A stretch of DNA of 64,000 nucleotides from Aureivirga sp. CE67 (GCF_015767245.1 NZ_JADOTV010000005.1:151784-215783); one strand, 5' to 3'; positions 55,067 through 63,677 are shown, numbered from the stretch's first letter. Made by a program: numbers and translations. The notes: generated by a model from the letters alone, not told the origin.

Positions 55067-56371
55067 TTATGCAGCAGATTTTGCCAAATTTTCGTTTAAA
55101 ACTGTTGTTTGTTGTTTTTCCATGTCTAAACCTTTTTTCAGAATTACTCCTAAAAGAACAGAAACAAAAAGTAAAATAGACATCAGATACCAGTTTGCTT
55201 CAAAACCATAATTTTCTACCATAAAAGTTCCAAGCTTACCACTGATAATATGTGCAAAAGAAAAAGCCATTGTATACATTGCCATATATTTTCCTTCTTT
55301 TCCTTTTGTAGCTCTGTCCATTGCGATTTTGTTTGTAAAAGGGAATGAAAACATTTCGCCAAACGTAATCAGAATCATCGAAATTACTAGAATCAATAAC
55401 GCATGACCAAAATTGAAAAATAAGAAACTAAATAACATCATCGCAAGACTAAAAATTGTCATTTTCACTTTTGAAATCAATTTCTTCTCGATATAATGAA
55501 TCAAAGGCATTTCTAGAATAAAAATCAATAATCCGTTCATCGACATAAAAAGTCCAATTTCCCATTCTTCTAATTGGTACTCATTTCTATAATAAAGTGG
55601 AAGAATTGAAAACATTTGTAAAAAAGATACAGCCATTAAAAATACCATCAACATTAAAACTGCAAAAATTAGAATGTTTCTTGTATTGTCTTTCTTTGTT
55701 TTAGGTACAAAAGTATCTTCGTCTAAATTTTCTTTTGCTAAAGAATTCGGACGTTTTTTAGGATTCAATTTTGTAAACAATAAAGAAACCGCAAGAATAC
55801 AAGTAATTCCGTCTACCCAGAATAATCCGTTATAATCTAAAGCTGCAATAATAATTCCGCCTAAGAAAGGTCCGAATGAAAAACCAAGATTAATTGCTAA
55901 ACGAATCAGCGTCAAAGATCGAGTTGTATTTTCTGGTTTACTATAAGATTTCATGGATACAAACATCGCCGGACGGAAAGTATCTGCTATCACCATTGTA
56001 AAAAATATTCCTATACAGAAACCTATGAAGGTATCAATATATTGAAGTATTAAAAAAGAAATACCTGTTAAGAATAAACTTCCTACCATGACTTTATAAT
56101 AACCAATCCTGTCGGTAAGCTTTCCACCAATAAAAGATCCAGCTAAGGATCCAAATCCGAAAACGACCATGACTGTTCCCACTTGTGATAGTGAAAACCT
56201 CAAATCTTCTTGAAGGTAAAGCGTAAGAAATGGAAGAACCATTGTTCCAGCTCGATTGATAAAAGTAATAAGTGCTAACCACCAAATTTCTTTTGATAGC
56301 CCTTTGTACGTTGCAGCATAATTATTTGCGCCATTTCGTACTGCTTTTGATAAGGAAGTAAATAATAACAT
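55067..56371 (-). CDS. Major facilitator superfamily transporter, probable drug efflux
   Basis: The protein has 434 residues with 12 membrane helices. The loop 2-3 motif is GSFIGGKLTDRIGYYKVMVG (about 77-96), and motif C-like LGFSFGPFLGGIIIA lies in helix 5. These fit the 12-TM drug/proton antiporter type. It sits behind a leader with a small ORF and a strong terminator, so expression is likely switched on by stalled translation. The substrate is not known; the regulation points to a ribosome-targeting drug. Confidence 0.85.
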   Translation of the reverse strand: MLLFTSLSKAVRNGANNYAATYKGLSKEIWWLALITFINRAGTMVLPFLTLYLQEDLRFSLSQVGTVMVVFGFGSLAGSFIGGKLTDRIGYYKVMVGSLFLTGISFLILQYIDTFIGFCIGIFFTMVIADTFRPAMFVSMKSYSKPENTTRSLTLIRLAINLGFSFGPFLGGIIIAALDYNGLFWVDGITCILAVSLLFTKLNPKKRPNSLAKENLDEDTFVPKTKKDNTRNILIFAVLMLMVFLMAVSFLQMFSILPLYYRNEYQLEEWEIGLFMSMNGLLIFILEMPLIHYIEKKLISKVKMTIFSLAMMLFSFLFFNFGHALLILVISMILITFGEMFSFPFTNKIAMDRATKGKEGKYMAMYTMAFSFAHIISGKLGTFMVENYGFEANWYLMSILLFVSVLLGVILKKGLDMEKQQTTVLNENLAKSAA

Positions 56372-56405
56372 TTCTCCATATTTTTAATTTAATTCAACAA
56401 AAAAA

Positions 56406-56430
56406 GGCCCAGCAATCAAATTGCTGGGCC
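56406..56430 (-). terminator. Leader terminator (attenuator) ahead of the MFS gene
   Basis: GGCCCAGCAAT pairs perfectly with ATTGCTGGGCC around the loop CAA, followed by T7 on the minus strand. It lies 35 bases upstream of the MFS start and downstream of the leader ORF, so it would stop transcripts before the gene. TGCTG within the leader ORF can pair with CAGCA of the stem, a weak possible anti-terminator. Confidence 0.8.
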
Positions 56431-56462
56431 CTATACCTTAAAAATCTAAATAGAATATATCT

Positions 56463-56552
56463 TTAATTTATACACACAGCATACCTATACAGTTGTCTCT
56501 TCTTTGAGACCTGTTTGAAAATGGTACACGTATATGTATTAAATTTTGTCAT
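56463..56552 (-). CDS. 29-residue leader peptide of the MFS gene
   Basis: ATG 56552 to TAA 56463. The N-terminal half is MTKFNTYTCTIFKQ and the chain ends YRYAVCIN. It begins 18 bases after a good -7 box and ends 33 bases before the terminator hairpin. A small hairpin (GTCTC...GAGAC) lies within its codons. Size and placement match regulatory leader peptides whose stalled translation prevents terminator formation. No amino-acid run is seen, so drug stalling fits better than amino-acid sensing. Confidence 0.6.
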   Translation of the reverse strand: MTKFNTYTCTIFKQVSKKRQLYRYAVCIN

Positions 56553-56570
56553 TTTTGTTTATTTCTGTTG

Positions 56571-56578
56571 CAAAGATA
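56571..56578 (-). promoter_or_regulatory. -7 box of the MFS leader transcript
   Basis: TATCTTTG on the minus strand. It places transcription start about 200 bases before the MFS gene, so leader ORF and terminator are both inside the message. Confidence 0.6.
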
Positions 56579-56673
56579 TTTCAAATATTTTAAAATCATA
56601 GATTTCTTCATACGAAAAAAGCATACGAACATAAATTTAATCTATAATTAACAAAATTTTGATATTCAGTGAT

Positions 56674-57861
56674 TTATAAAAACTTTTGTTTATAAAAAGT
56701 AAAACTTCTTTTTTTATTATTTATTAAAAAACAAACCTGAATTTGATGTGAGTTTGGAAAAGGAGAATTAAAAGCATAAAAACATTCTTTTCCTTCTAGG
56801 TTTTCAAAAGATTTTCCATTAATAGAAATTATTTGCATTTCTGGTTCTATTCCAAATTCTTCTGCCATGGAATTTTGAATTACCGCAGCGACTTTTAATT
56901 TATCATCTTCTATTTTAGTGAAAAAACCGAAACTTGTAACTGAATCATAATCATATCTCGATTTTACAGCCAAATGAATTTTATTTGTTTTCCAATCAAA
57001 ATAAACAATATAATTATCCAGAAACTCATTCCCGATAGTTCTTGCCGTATTTTTCTGAAAACTTATAATTTGATTTTTAAAAGAAAGATCACCAAAAGTT
57101 AGCTTGTTTATATTACTCCAAACCTGTACTTCATTTTTTCCTCTACCATAAACCCCAGCAGAAGCAGAACCATATAATTGTATGTCTTGTGTTTTGTTTA
57201 AAATCTCAGGATAATCTTTTTCTTCAAAATCAAAAGCTCCGTTAGAACCAGTATCTACAGAGACGTTTTTAATTTTTTTTCCATCAATTTTTACTTCTAC
57301 TTTTGGTGTCAATTGGTTTTTTTGAGGTTTAAAATTTAAAGTAAAAGCACTTTCAGGAACAAAAAACTCTTGACTACTCACAGTAATCATTTGATCTTGG
57401 AAATCTAATTTCCAATAAGCTTTTCCCATCAAATTCGCACCGATTATTCCATCAATCTTCAAACAGGAAATTTCAAAAGTTTTTTGAATATCAGAAATCA
57501 CTGCTCCAATATCTGTAAAATGAACTTCACCTATTTTGATGTTGGGTATTTGAATGAATTTTTCTTTTTCTTTATTTCCTTGAGAATCGAAAACTCTTTG
57601 TTTGACAATAGAATTATATTTCAATTTTTTAGCAACGGAAACATCTAAAACTGTTGGAGCTCCAGTATCGAACAAAAAGCGGTAGGTTTGATTTTCTATT
57701 TCGACTTCTATTATCGGGACGCCATAACTATAATCAAAAGGTATTTCTTGTCTAAAATCGGAGTTATTTACTTTTCCTCCATGTAGTAATTTGCGAGTTT
57801 TTTGGCTGCAAGCATACAATAGGCTTAGGCACAAAATGAATAAAACATACTTCCACTTCAT
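56674..57861 (-). CDS. Retropepsin-like aspartic protease with PDZ domain, lipoprotein
   Basis: The protein has 395 residues. A lipoprotein signal ends LLYACSQ (Cys18). Two aspartic-protease halves carry DTGAP (about 66-70) and DTGSNGAFDF (about 203-212), so the active site may form within one chain. A PDZ domain follows (about 305-380: FFTKIEDDKLKVAAVIQ, EPEMQIISINGKSFENL). It is probably a periplasmic or outer-membrane protease acting on envelope proteins. It ends about 100 bases upstream of the MFS leader. Confidence 0.85.
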   Translation of the reverse strand: MKWKYVLFILCLSLLYACSQKTRKLLHGGKVNNSDFRQEIPFDYSYGVPIIEVEIENQTYRFLFDTGAPTVLDVSVAKKLKYNSIVKQRVFDSQGNKEKEKFIQIPNIKIGEVHFTDIGAVISDIQKTFEISCLKIDGIIGANLMGKAYWKLDFQDQMITVSSQEFFVPESAFTLNFKPQKNQLTPKVEVKIDGKKIKNVSVDTGSNGAFDFEEKDYPEILNKTQDIQLYGSASAGVYGRGKNEVQVWSNINKLTFGDLSFKNQIISFQKNTARTIGNEFLDNYIVYFDWKTNKIHLAVKSRYDYDSVTSFGFFTKIEDDKLKVAAVIQNSMAEEFGIEPEMQIISINGKSFENLEGKECFYAFNSPFPNSHQIQVCFLINNKKRSFTFYKQKFL

Positions 57862-57977
57862 CTGTAAAATTTTTGGGGTAAACTTAAATTTTGGTAGAGT
57901 AATTTTTATTCTTTTTAATCTTACTTAAAGTTAGTAAAAACCAAAAAACGATTTCGCTAGATAAACAAGATTTAACG

Positions 57978-57985
57978 TATTTTTG
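57978..57985 (+). promoter_or_regulatory. -7 box of the LuxE-like gene
   Basis: TATTTTTG lies 17 bases before the ATG at 58003. Confidence 0.5.
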
Positions 57986-58002
57986 TAATTCAAAATGAAT
58001 GT

Positions 58003-58977
58003 ATGAAGAATCGAATTTTTGATATAAAAACAGAAGAAGAATTTAATAATGCTGCACTGGATGTCTTCCGATTTCAGGTGAAAAATAATGAAGTCTACGG
58101 AAGGTTTGTAAAATATTTAGGTATAAACCCAGAGGAAATAAAAGAAATTGAAAAGATTCCTTTTTTACCAATTCAGTTTTTTAAAACCGAAAAAATACTT
58201 TCTACAACAGATACTGTAAAACAAATATTTTTGAGTAGTGGAACTACAGGAAGTGTGCAAAGTCAGCATTTGGTTACAGATTTAGGTTTGTACGAACAGA
58301 GTTATCTGAAAGCTTTCGAACAGTTTTATGGTAATATTGAAGATTATACGGTTTTAGCTCTTTTACCTTCTTATTTGGAAAGAGAAGGTTCTTCTTTGAT
58401 TTATATGGTTAATGATTTGATAAATAAATCTAAAAATTCGAAAAGCGGATTTTATCTTCATAACTTAGAGGAATTAAAGAATACATTAAATGAATTAGAC
58501 ATTTCTGGTGAGAAAGTTCTTTTGATTGGAGTTTCTTTCGCATTGTTGGATTTAATCGAAGAATACAATTTTCAATTAAAGAATACGATCGTGATGGAGA
58601 CAGGAGGAATGAAAGGTAAACGAAAAGAAATGATCCGTACAGAACTTCATGAAGTTTTGAAAAAAGGATTTGGACTATCGGAAATTCACTCGGAGTATGG
58701 GATGACAGAATTATTAAGTCAAGCATATTCTAAAGGACATGGTATTTTTGAAACGCCTTCTTGGATGAAAATTTTGATTCGAAATACAGAAGACCCTTTT
58801 GAGATTTTTCCATTAAAAAAAGCAGGAGGAATCAATGTGATTGATTTGGCAAATATCAATTCTTGTTCTTTTATTGCTACGCAAGATCTAGGGAAAAAAA
58901 TGGATGCTAATTTATTCGAGATTCTTGGAAGGTTTGACAATTCAGATATTAGAGGTTGTAATTTATTAATTCAATAA
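58003..58977 (+). CDS. LuxE/PaaK-like acyl-protein synthetase family protein
   Basis: The protein has 324 residues. The nucleotide loop LSSGTTGS (77-84) and the motif IHSEYGMTELLSQAYSKGHG belong to the adenylate-forming LuxE/PaaK type. It would activate an acyl chain with ATP and pass it to a thiol; the substrate is unknown. In flavobacteria it is often just called acyl transferase. The next gene starts three bases after its stop. Confidence 0.82.
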   Translation: MKNRIFDIKTEEEFNNAALDVFRFQVKNNEVYGRFVKYLGINPEEIKEIEKIPFLPIQFFKTEKILSTTDTVKQIFLSSGTTGSVQSQHLVTDLGLYEQSYLKAFEQFYGNIEDYTVLALLPSYLEREGSSLIYMVNDLINKSKNSKSGFYLHNLEELKNTLNELDISGEKVLLIGVSFALLDLIEEYNFQLKNTIVMETGGMKGKRKEMIRTELHEVLKKGFGLSEIHSEYGMTELLSQAYSKGHGIFETPSWMKILIRNTEDPFEIFPLKKAGGINVIDLANINSCSFIATQDLGKKMDANLFEILGRFDNSDIRGCNLLIQ

Positions 58978-58980
58978 AGT

Positions 58981-59580
58981 ATGAAAACGAAAGTATTATT
59001 ATTAGTGTTTTTTCTTTTTGCAACTTTTTCTTTTGCACAAAGAGCTGGTCAAGGTTATGTAATATATAAGGACAGTACGAAAACTTATGGTTATGTTCGA
59101 TTAAAAGGAAATAAAGTTATTTTTAAAAACACAGCAAAAGGGAAAACTAGAAAGCTTAATTATAAAGATCTTTTAGGAGTGACTTTTAACCCAAATGGAA
59201 AGGAGTTACAATATGATTATGTAAAAATTACTAGTAGAAGAAAACCACAATTGCTAAGAAAGATAATAAGTGGAGAGATTAGTTTGTATGAGAAGACGAC
59301 TACGCAATTTTTAGGAGATTTTCAATCGCAATCCAATCCAAATCCTAACCAAAAAACTTCGGTTTCTTATATAGAATACTACATTAAGAAAAAAGATGCG
59401 CTTCAAGGACATCCGTATGTGGTGAAGAATTTTGATATGTTTGATCAGAATTTTACGCAGATAGTGAATAGATATTTTTCAGATTGCCCAGATTTGATTT
59501 TAAAAGTAGAAGCAGGAGAATATCGTATTGAAGATTATCAGAGAGTAGTAGAGTTCTATAATAAAAATTGTTTGTATTAA
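58981..59580 (+). CDS. Secreted protein, hypothetical
   Basis: The protein has 199 residues. A clear signal peptide (KVLLLVFFLFATFSFAQ) is followed by a basic beta-rich domain (GYVIYKDSTKTYGYVRLKGN, KTRKLNYKDLLGVTFNPNGK) and a helical C-terminus with two Cys (FSDCPDLILKVEAGEYRIED ... NKNCLY) that could form a disulfide. The family is not recognised. It lies between the LuxE-like gene and the alkyltransferase-like gene with gaps of three and six bases, so probably one transcript. Confidence 0.65.
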   Translation: MKTKVLLLVFFLFATFSFAQRAGQGYVIYKDSTKTYGYVRLKGNKVIFKNTAKGKTRKLNYKDLLGVTFNPNGKELQYDYVKITSRRKPQLLRKIISGEISLYEKTTTQFLGDFQSQSNPNPNQKTSVSYIEYYIKKKDALQGHPYVVKNFDMFDQNFTQIVNRYFSDCPDLILKVEAGEYRIEDYQRVVEFYNKNCLY

Positions 59581-59586
59581 AATTTA

Positions 59587-59913
59587 ATGGAAGAAAACTT
59601 CTTTGAAAGGGTATACAAAGTTGCTCGACAGATTCCATACGGAAGAGTTACCAGTTATGGTGCCATAGCAAAATATTTGGGAGCTCCTCGTTCGGCAAGA
59701 ATGGTTGGTTATGCAATGAATGCTTCTCACGAAATGGAAGATATTCCGGCACACAGAGTTTTAAATAGAAAAGGAATATTGACAGGAAAGCATCATTTTG
59801 ATGGGACAAATCTAATGCAGCAACTTTTAGAAAATGAAGGAATAGAAGTAAAAGATTTACAAGTAACAAAGTTTCAAGAATTATTTTGGGATCCAGTGGT
59901 AGAGTTAGCATAA
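59587..59913 (+). CDS. Alkyltransferase-like protein (ATL, MGMT family)
   Basis: The protein has 108 residues, the C-terminal DNA-binding domain of the MGMT family: FFERVYKVARQIPYGRVTSY, the Arg finger in PRSARMVGYAM, and IPAHRVLNRKG. The acceptor Cys of PCHR is replaced by Ala55 (PAHR), so it cannot take up alkyl groups. Proteins of this kind flag O6-alkylguanine for nucleotide excision repair. Confidence 0.92.
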   Translation: MEENFFERVYKVARQIPYGRVTSYGAIAKYLGAPRSARMVGYAMNASHEMEDIPAHRVLNRKGILTGKHHFDGTNLMQQLLENEGIEVKDLQVTKFQELFWDPVVELA

Positions 59914-59946
59914 CACAGAATTATATGCTATTTCGATAGAACTCAC

Positions 59947-59954
59947 TATCTTTG
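59947..59954 (+). promoter_or_regulatory. -7 box of the mrp-nifU operon
   Basis: TATCTTTG lies 35 bases before the mrp ATG at 59990. Confidence 0.55.
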
Positions 59955-59989
59955 TGGTAATTTTTTACAAGTCACAATATTATATATAA

Positions 59990-61114
59990 ATGAGCATTCA
60001 GAAAAACGATATAAAAAAAGCATTAGAAACTATTACAGCACCAGGAGAAGGTAAAAGCTTAATAGAGAGTAATGCAGTGAAAAACATTGTAATCTTCGAT
60101 ACAGAAGTTGTTGTTGATGTAACAATTTCAAATCCAAGTTTACAAGCAAAAAAGAAAGTTGAAGCTGAAATTAAAAAAGCAGTACAACAAATCACAGAAA
60201 CTCCATTAACAATAAAAGTAAATGTTTCTGTTGAGGTTCCACAAAAAGAAACTGAAATCAAAGGAAAAGAAATTCCTGGAATCAAAAACATCATTGCTGT
60301 AGCTTCAGGAAAAGGTGGTGTAGGAAAATCTACAATCACAAGTAACTTGGCTGTAACTTTATCTAAGATGGGATTCTCTGTAGGAATTTTAGATGCAGAT
60401 GTTTACGGACCTTCAACGCATATTATGTTTGATGTTGAAAGAGAAAAGCCAATTTCTGTAAATGTTGATGGACGTTCTAAAATGAAACCAATCGAGAGTT
60501 ACGGAATTAAGATTCTTTCTTTAGGTTTCTTTACAAATCCTGATCAAGCAGTAATTTGGAGAGGACCAATGGCTTCAAAAGCATTAAACCAAATGATTTT
60601 TGATGCAGCTTGGGGAGAATTAGATTTCTTATTAATCGATTTACCTCCAGGAACAGGAGATGTACATTTATCAATCGTACAAGCATTACCAATCACTGGA
60701 TCTGTAATCGTAAGTACGCCACAAAACATTGCTTTAGCAGATGCTAAAAAAGGAGTTGCAATGTTCCAGCAAGAGTCAATCAACGTTCCTGTTTTAGGAA
60801 TTATTGAAAATATGAGTTACTTCACTCCTGCAGAATTACCAGATAATAAATATTATATTTTCGGACAAAGCGGAGCGAAAAACTTAGCAGAAGATTTAAA
60901 TACAGCTTTCTTAGGAGAAGTTCCTTTAGTACAAAGTATTCGTGAAGGTGGTGATGTAGGACACCCCGTTGCGTTACAAGAAAACACTCCATTAGAGAAA
61001 GCATTCTCAGAAATTACAAAGAATGTAGTTTCAGAATTATTAAAAAGAAATAAAAACTTACCTCCAACAGAAGTTGTTAGAATTACTACGATGAGTGGAT
61101 GTAGCACAAAATAG
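59990..61114 (+). CDS. mrp: Mrp/NBP35-family Fe-S carrier ATPase
   Basis: The protein has 374 residues. An N-terminal MIP18/DUF59 domain (about 1-85) is followed by a deviant Walker A, VASGKGGVGKSTITSNLAV (about 103-121), then ILDADVYGPSTH and LLIDLPPGTGDVHL. It binds and delivers Fe-S clusters. The CxxC usually found after ENMSYF is absent here (ENMSYFTPAELPDNKYYIFG), leaving few candidate cluster ligands, such as Cys near the C-terminus (MSGCSTK). The NifU-type gene follows five bases later. Confidence 0.92.
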   Translation: MSIQKNDIKKALETITAPGEGKSLIESNAVKNIVIFDTEVVVDVTISNPSLQAKKKVEAEIKKAVQQITETPLTIKVNVSVEVPQKETEIKGKEIPGIKNIIAVASGKGGVGKSTITSNLAVTLSKMGFSVGILDADVYGPSTHIMFDVEREKPISVNVDGRSKMKPIESYGIKILSLGFFTNPDQAVIWRGPMASKALNQMIFDAAWGELDFLLIDLPPGTGDVHLSIVQALPITGSVIVSTPQNIALADAKKGVAMFQQESINVPVLGIIENMSYFTPAELPDNKYYIFGQSGAKNLAEDLNTAFLGEVPLVQSIREGGDVGHPVALQENTPLEKAFSEITKNVVSELLKRNKNLPPTEVVRITTMSGCSTK

Positions 61115-61119
61115 AAAAC

Positions 61120-61359
61120 ATGGAAACATCAAATGAATTAAGAACAAATGTAGAAAAAGCGTTAGAAGAAATTCGTCCATTTTTAATTACGGATGGAGGA
61201 AACATTTCGCTAATTTCTATTGAAGATAATATTGTAAAAGTTAAGTTAGAGGGAGCTTGTACAAATTGTTCAGTAAATCAAATGACTTTAAAAAATGGAG
61301 TAGAAGCTACTATTAAACGTTATGCTCCAGAAATTAAAGAAGTTGTTGAGGTTCGATAA
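61120..61359 (+). CDS. NifU C-terminal domain Fe-S scaffold
   Basis: The protein has 79 residues: a single Nfu domain. DGGNISLISI and the cluster motif EGACTNCSVNQMTLKNGVEA (Cys47, Cys50) are intact. It would bind a [4Fe-4S] cluster, bridged between two subunits, and pass it on, probably with the Mrp protein encoded five bases upstream. Confidence 0.93.
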   Translation: METSNELRTNVEKALEEIRPFLITDGGNISLISIEDNIVKVKLEGACTNCSVNQMTLKNGVEATIKRYAPEIKEVVEVR

Positions 61360-61422
61360 ACAATTGTACTGATAAAAATCATTTATCAACAAAGAAAGTA
61401 TCCCTACTTTTAGCCCCAAGTT

Positions 61423-63261
61423 ATGAGCATGAAAGAACACAATATAGATAAGGCTACTATTCTCTTTGCAGGAGATTCTGGAGATGGTATGCAATTAACA
61501 GGAGGACAATTCTCTAATACGACAGCACATCAAGGAACAGACTTGAGTACTTTCCCTGATTTCCCTGCCGAGATTAGAGCTCCGAGAGGAACAGTTGCAG
61601 GAGTATCTGGATTCCAAATTAATTTTGGAAGTGTAGATATTCACTCACCAGGAGATTTATGCGATGTTTTAGTTGCAATGAATGCAGCAGCATTAGTAAA
61701 GAATGGAAGTAAACTGAAGAAGAATGGAATTTTAATTGCGAATACTTCAGGGTTTGATTCTAAAAACTTAAAGCTTGCAAAATGTGAGGAAAATCCAATT
61801 CATGATGCTGCTTATAAAGACAAGCAGATTTTTGAGATTGATGTAACAAAACTTACAAAAGAAGCTTTAAAAGGATCTGGTTTATCATCCAAAGAAGTAG
61901 AACGAAGCAAGAATATGTTTGTGCTTGGTTTTATTTATTGGCTTTATAATCGTGAAATCTCATATTCAATTGAATTTTTAGAACATAAATTTGCAAATAA
62001 ACCAGAAATTGCAAAAGCGAATATCACTGTTTTAAAAGCAGGATATCACTATGGAGACACAAATGGAGTCTTTACAGAAAGATTTACCGTTTCTCCAGCA
62101 AAAATGGATGCAGGTTTATACAGAAATATTACTGGAAATCATGCTACGGCAATCGGTCTAGTTGCTGCTTCTAAGAAAGCAAATCTAGATTTATTCTATG
62201 GTGGTTATCCAATTACACCAGCTTCGGATGTATTACATTATCTTTCTTCTTATAAGAATTATGGTGTCAAAACTTTCCAAGCAGAAGATGAAATTGCAGG
62301 AATTGCTTCTGCAATCGGAGCTTCTTATGGTGGAAATCTTGGAACAACTGCTACTTCTGGACCAGGAATGGCTCTAAAAGGAGAAGCTTTAGGTTTAGCA
62401 TTGATGTTGGAAATTCCACTTGTAATTGTAAACGTACAACGTGGAGGACCAAGTACAGGTTTACCAACAAAAACAGAACAATCAGATTTAAACCAAGCAT
62501 TATATGGACGAAACGGAGATGCTCCAATTCCTGTAATTGCAGCAAAATCACCTTCAGATTGTTTCTACATGGCTTACGAAGCTTCAAGAATTGCATTGGA
62601 GCACATGACACCAGTGATTCTTTTAACAGATGGTTTCATCGCAAACGGATCAGAACCTTGGAAGTTTCCAAAGGAAGATGATTTAGGTGAAATTGAAGTA
62701 AAAGGAGTTTCAGAAGAATCTATTGTGAATGGACAACATCAACCTTATTTGAGAGATGAAAACTTAGTAAGAGAATGGGCAATCCCAGGAACGAAAGGTT
62801 ATGAAAATAGAGTTGGTGGTTTAGAAAAGGAAGATAAAACAGGAAATGTTTCTTATAACGGAGAGAATCATCAAGTGATGACTAAGATTCGTGCAGAGAA
62901 AGTTGCAAAAATTGCTGATTTTATCCCAGAACAAACTATTGATAATGGAAAAGAATCAGGAAAAGTATTAATCATGAGTTGGGGTAGTACTTATGGTAGT
63001 ATCAAAACTGCAATGGAAGAAATGTTGGCAGAAGGAATGGATGTTTCGCACACACATTTACAATACATTTTCCCTTTCCCAAAGAATTTAGGAGATCTTT
63101 TATCTAAATATGATAAAATTCTAGTTCCAGAATTGAACAATGGTCAATTGGTAAATGTACTTAGAAGTACTTTCGCTATTGATGCAATTCCTTTCAATAA
63201 AATTAAAGGAGTTCCGTTCTACACAAATGAGATTGTAAACAAGGTTAGAGAACTATTATAA
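61423..63261 (+). CDS. korA: 2-oxoacid:acceptor oxidoreductase subunit alpha (fused gamma-alpha)
   Basis: The protein has 612 residues. The gamma-type domain comes first (ILFAGDSGDGMQLTGGQFS, about 12-190), then the alpha/pyrimidine domain (GGYPITPASDVLHYLSSYKN, FQAEDEIAGIASAIGASYGG, GPGMALKGEALGLALMLEIP). With a beta subunit it would turn 2-oxoglutarate or another 2-oxoacid into its acyl-CoA and reduce ferredoxin. No beta (TPP-binding) subunit gene follows; a terminator comes 20 bases after the stop. A Met two codons in (61429) is an alternative start. Confidence 0.9.
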   Translation: MSMKEHNIDKATILFAGDSGDGMQLTGGQFSNTTAHQGTDLSTFPDFPAEIRAPRGTVAGVSGFQINFGSVDIHSPGDLCDVLVAMNAAALVKNGSKLKKNGILIANTSGFDSKNLKLAKCEENPIHDAAYKDKQIFEIDVTKLTKEALKGSGLSSKEVERSKNMFVLGFIYWLYNREISYSIEFLEHKFANKPEIAKANITVLKAGYHYGDTNGVFTERFTVSPAKMDAGLYRNITGNHATAIGLVAASKKANLDLFYGGYPITPASDVLHYLSSYKNYGVKTFQAEDEIAGIASAIGASYGGNLGTTATSGPGMALKGEALGLALMLEIPLVIVNVQRGGPSTGLPTKTEQSDLNQALYGRNGDAPIPVIAAKSPSDCFYMAYEASRIALEHMTPVILLTDGFIANGSEPWKFPKEDDLGEIEVKGVSEESIVNGQHQPYLRDENLVREWAIPGTKGYENRVGGLEKEDKTGNVSYNGENHQVMTKIRAEKVAKIADFIPEQTIDNGKESGKVLIMSWGSTYGSIKTAMEEMLAEGMDVSHTHLQYIFPFPKNLGDLLSKYDKILVPELNNGQLVNVLRSTFAIDAIPFNKIKGVPFYTNEIVNKVRELL

Positions 63262-63281
63262 TTAATTTTATAAATATGAGG

Positions 63282-63316
63282 AAAAATGCTATCTCAAATA
63301 AAGAGATAGCATTTTT
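63282..63316 (+). terminator. Terminator of korA
   Basis: AAAAATGCTATCTC pairs perfectly with GAGATAGCATTTTT, followed by more T. Confidence 0.88.
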
Positions 63317-63442
63317 TATATAAAGTCAATAACTTATCATATTCCCTTTCTTGTGAAACTAACTATACATGTTTTACAGATTAAATAATTCCTACATAAA
63401 ATTTCAAACAGATAATACCTTTATTATATATAATTAAAATTC

Positions 63443-63606
63443 GGGCGTTCCCCTCCGTCAAAACTCCGGGTCGGGCTTTCCGTTTTTAGTTTTGTTCTTC
63501 AAAAAAAGAATTTCTAGGTCATCCGTGGGCTTCCGTTGGTCGCCTCCGTTTCCCAAGAACTTCTAATTTTTGAAAAATAAAAGCTAATCACTCCAATCCC
63601 TAACGC
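63443..63606 (+). repeat. Large structured repeat family B, copy 4
   Basis: It begins GGGCGTTCCCC and ends CACTCCAATCCCTAACGC; GCGTT pairs with AACGC. Side hairpin CCC...GGG, linker GGGTCGGGCTTTCCG, and a long stem (about 63488-63516 with 63555-63584) capped by ATCCGTGGGCTTCCGTTGG. The cap box is nearly identical to copy 1, while the stem sequence differs and still pairs. Confidence 0.8.
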
Positions 63607-63677
63607 AAAAAACAAATACATTATAGTGGTACTACCCACTATATATAATAAGTACATAATCCAAAATATAGTTCATC

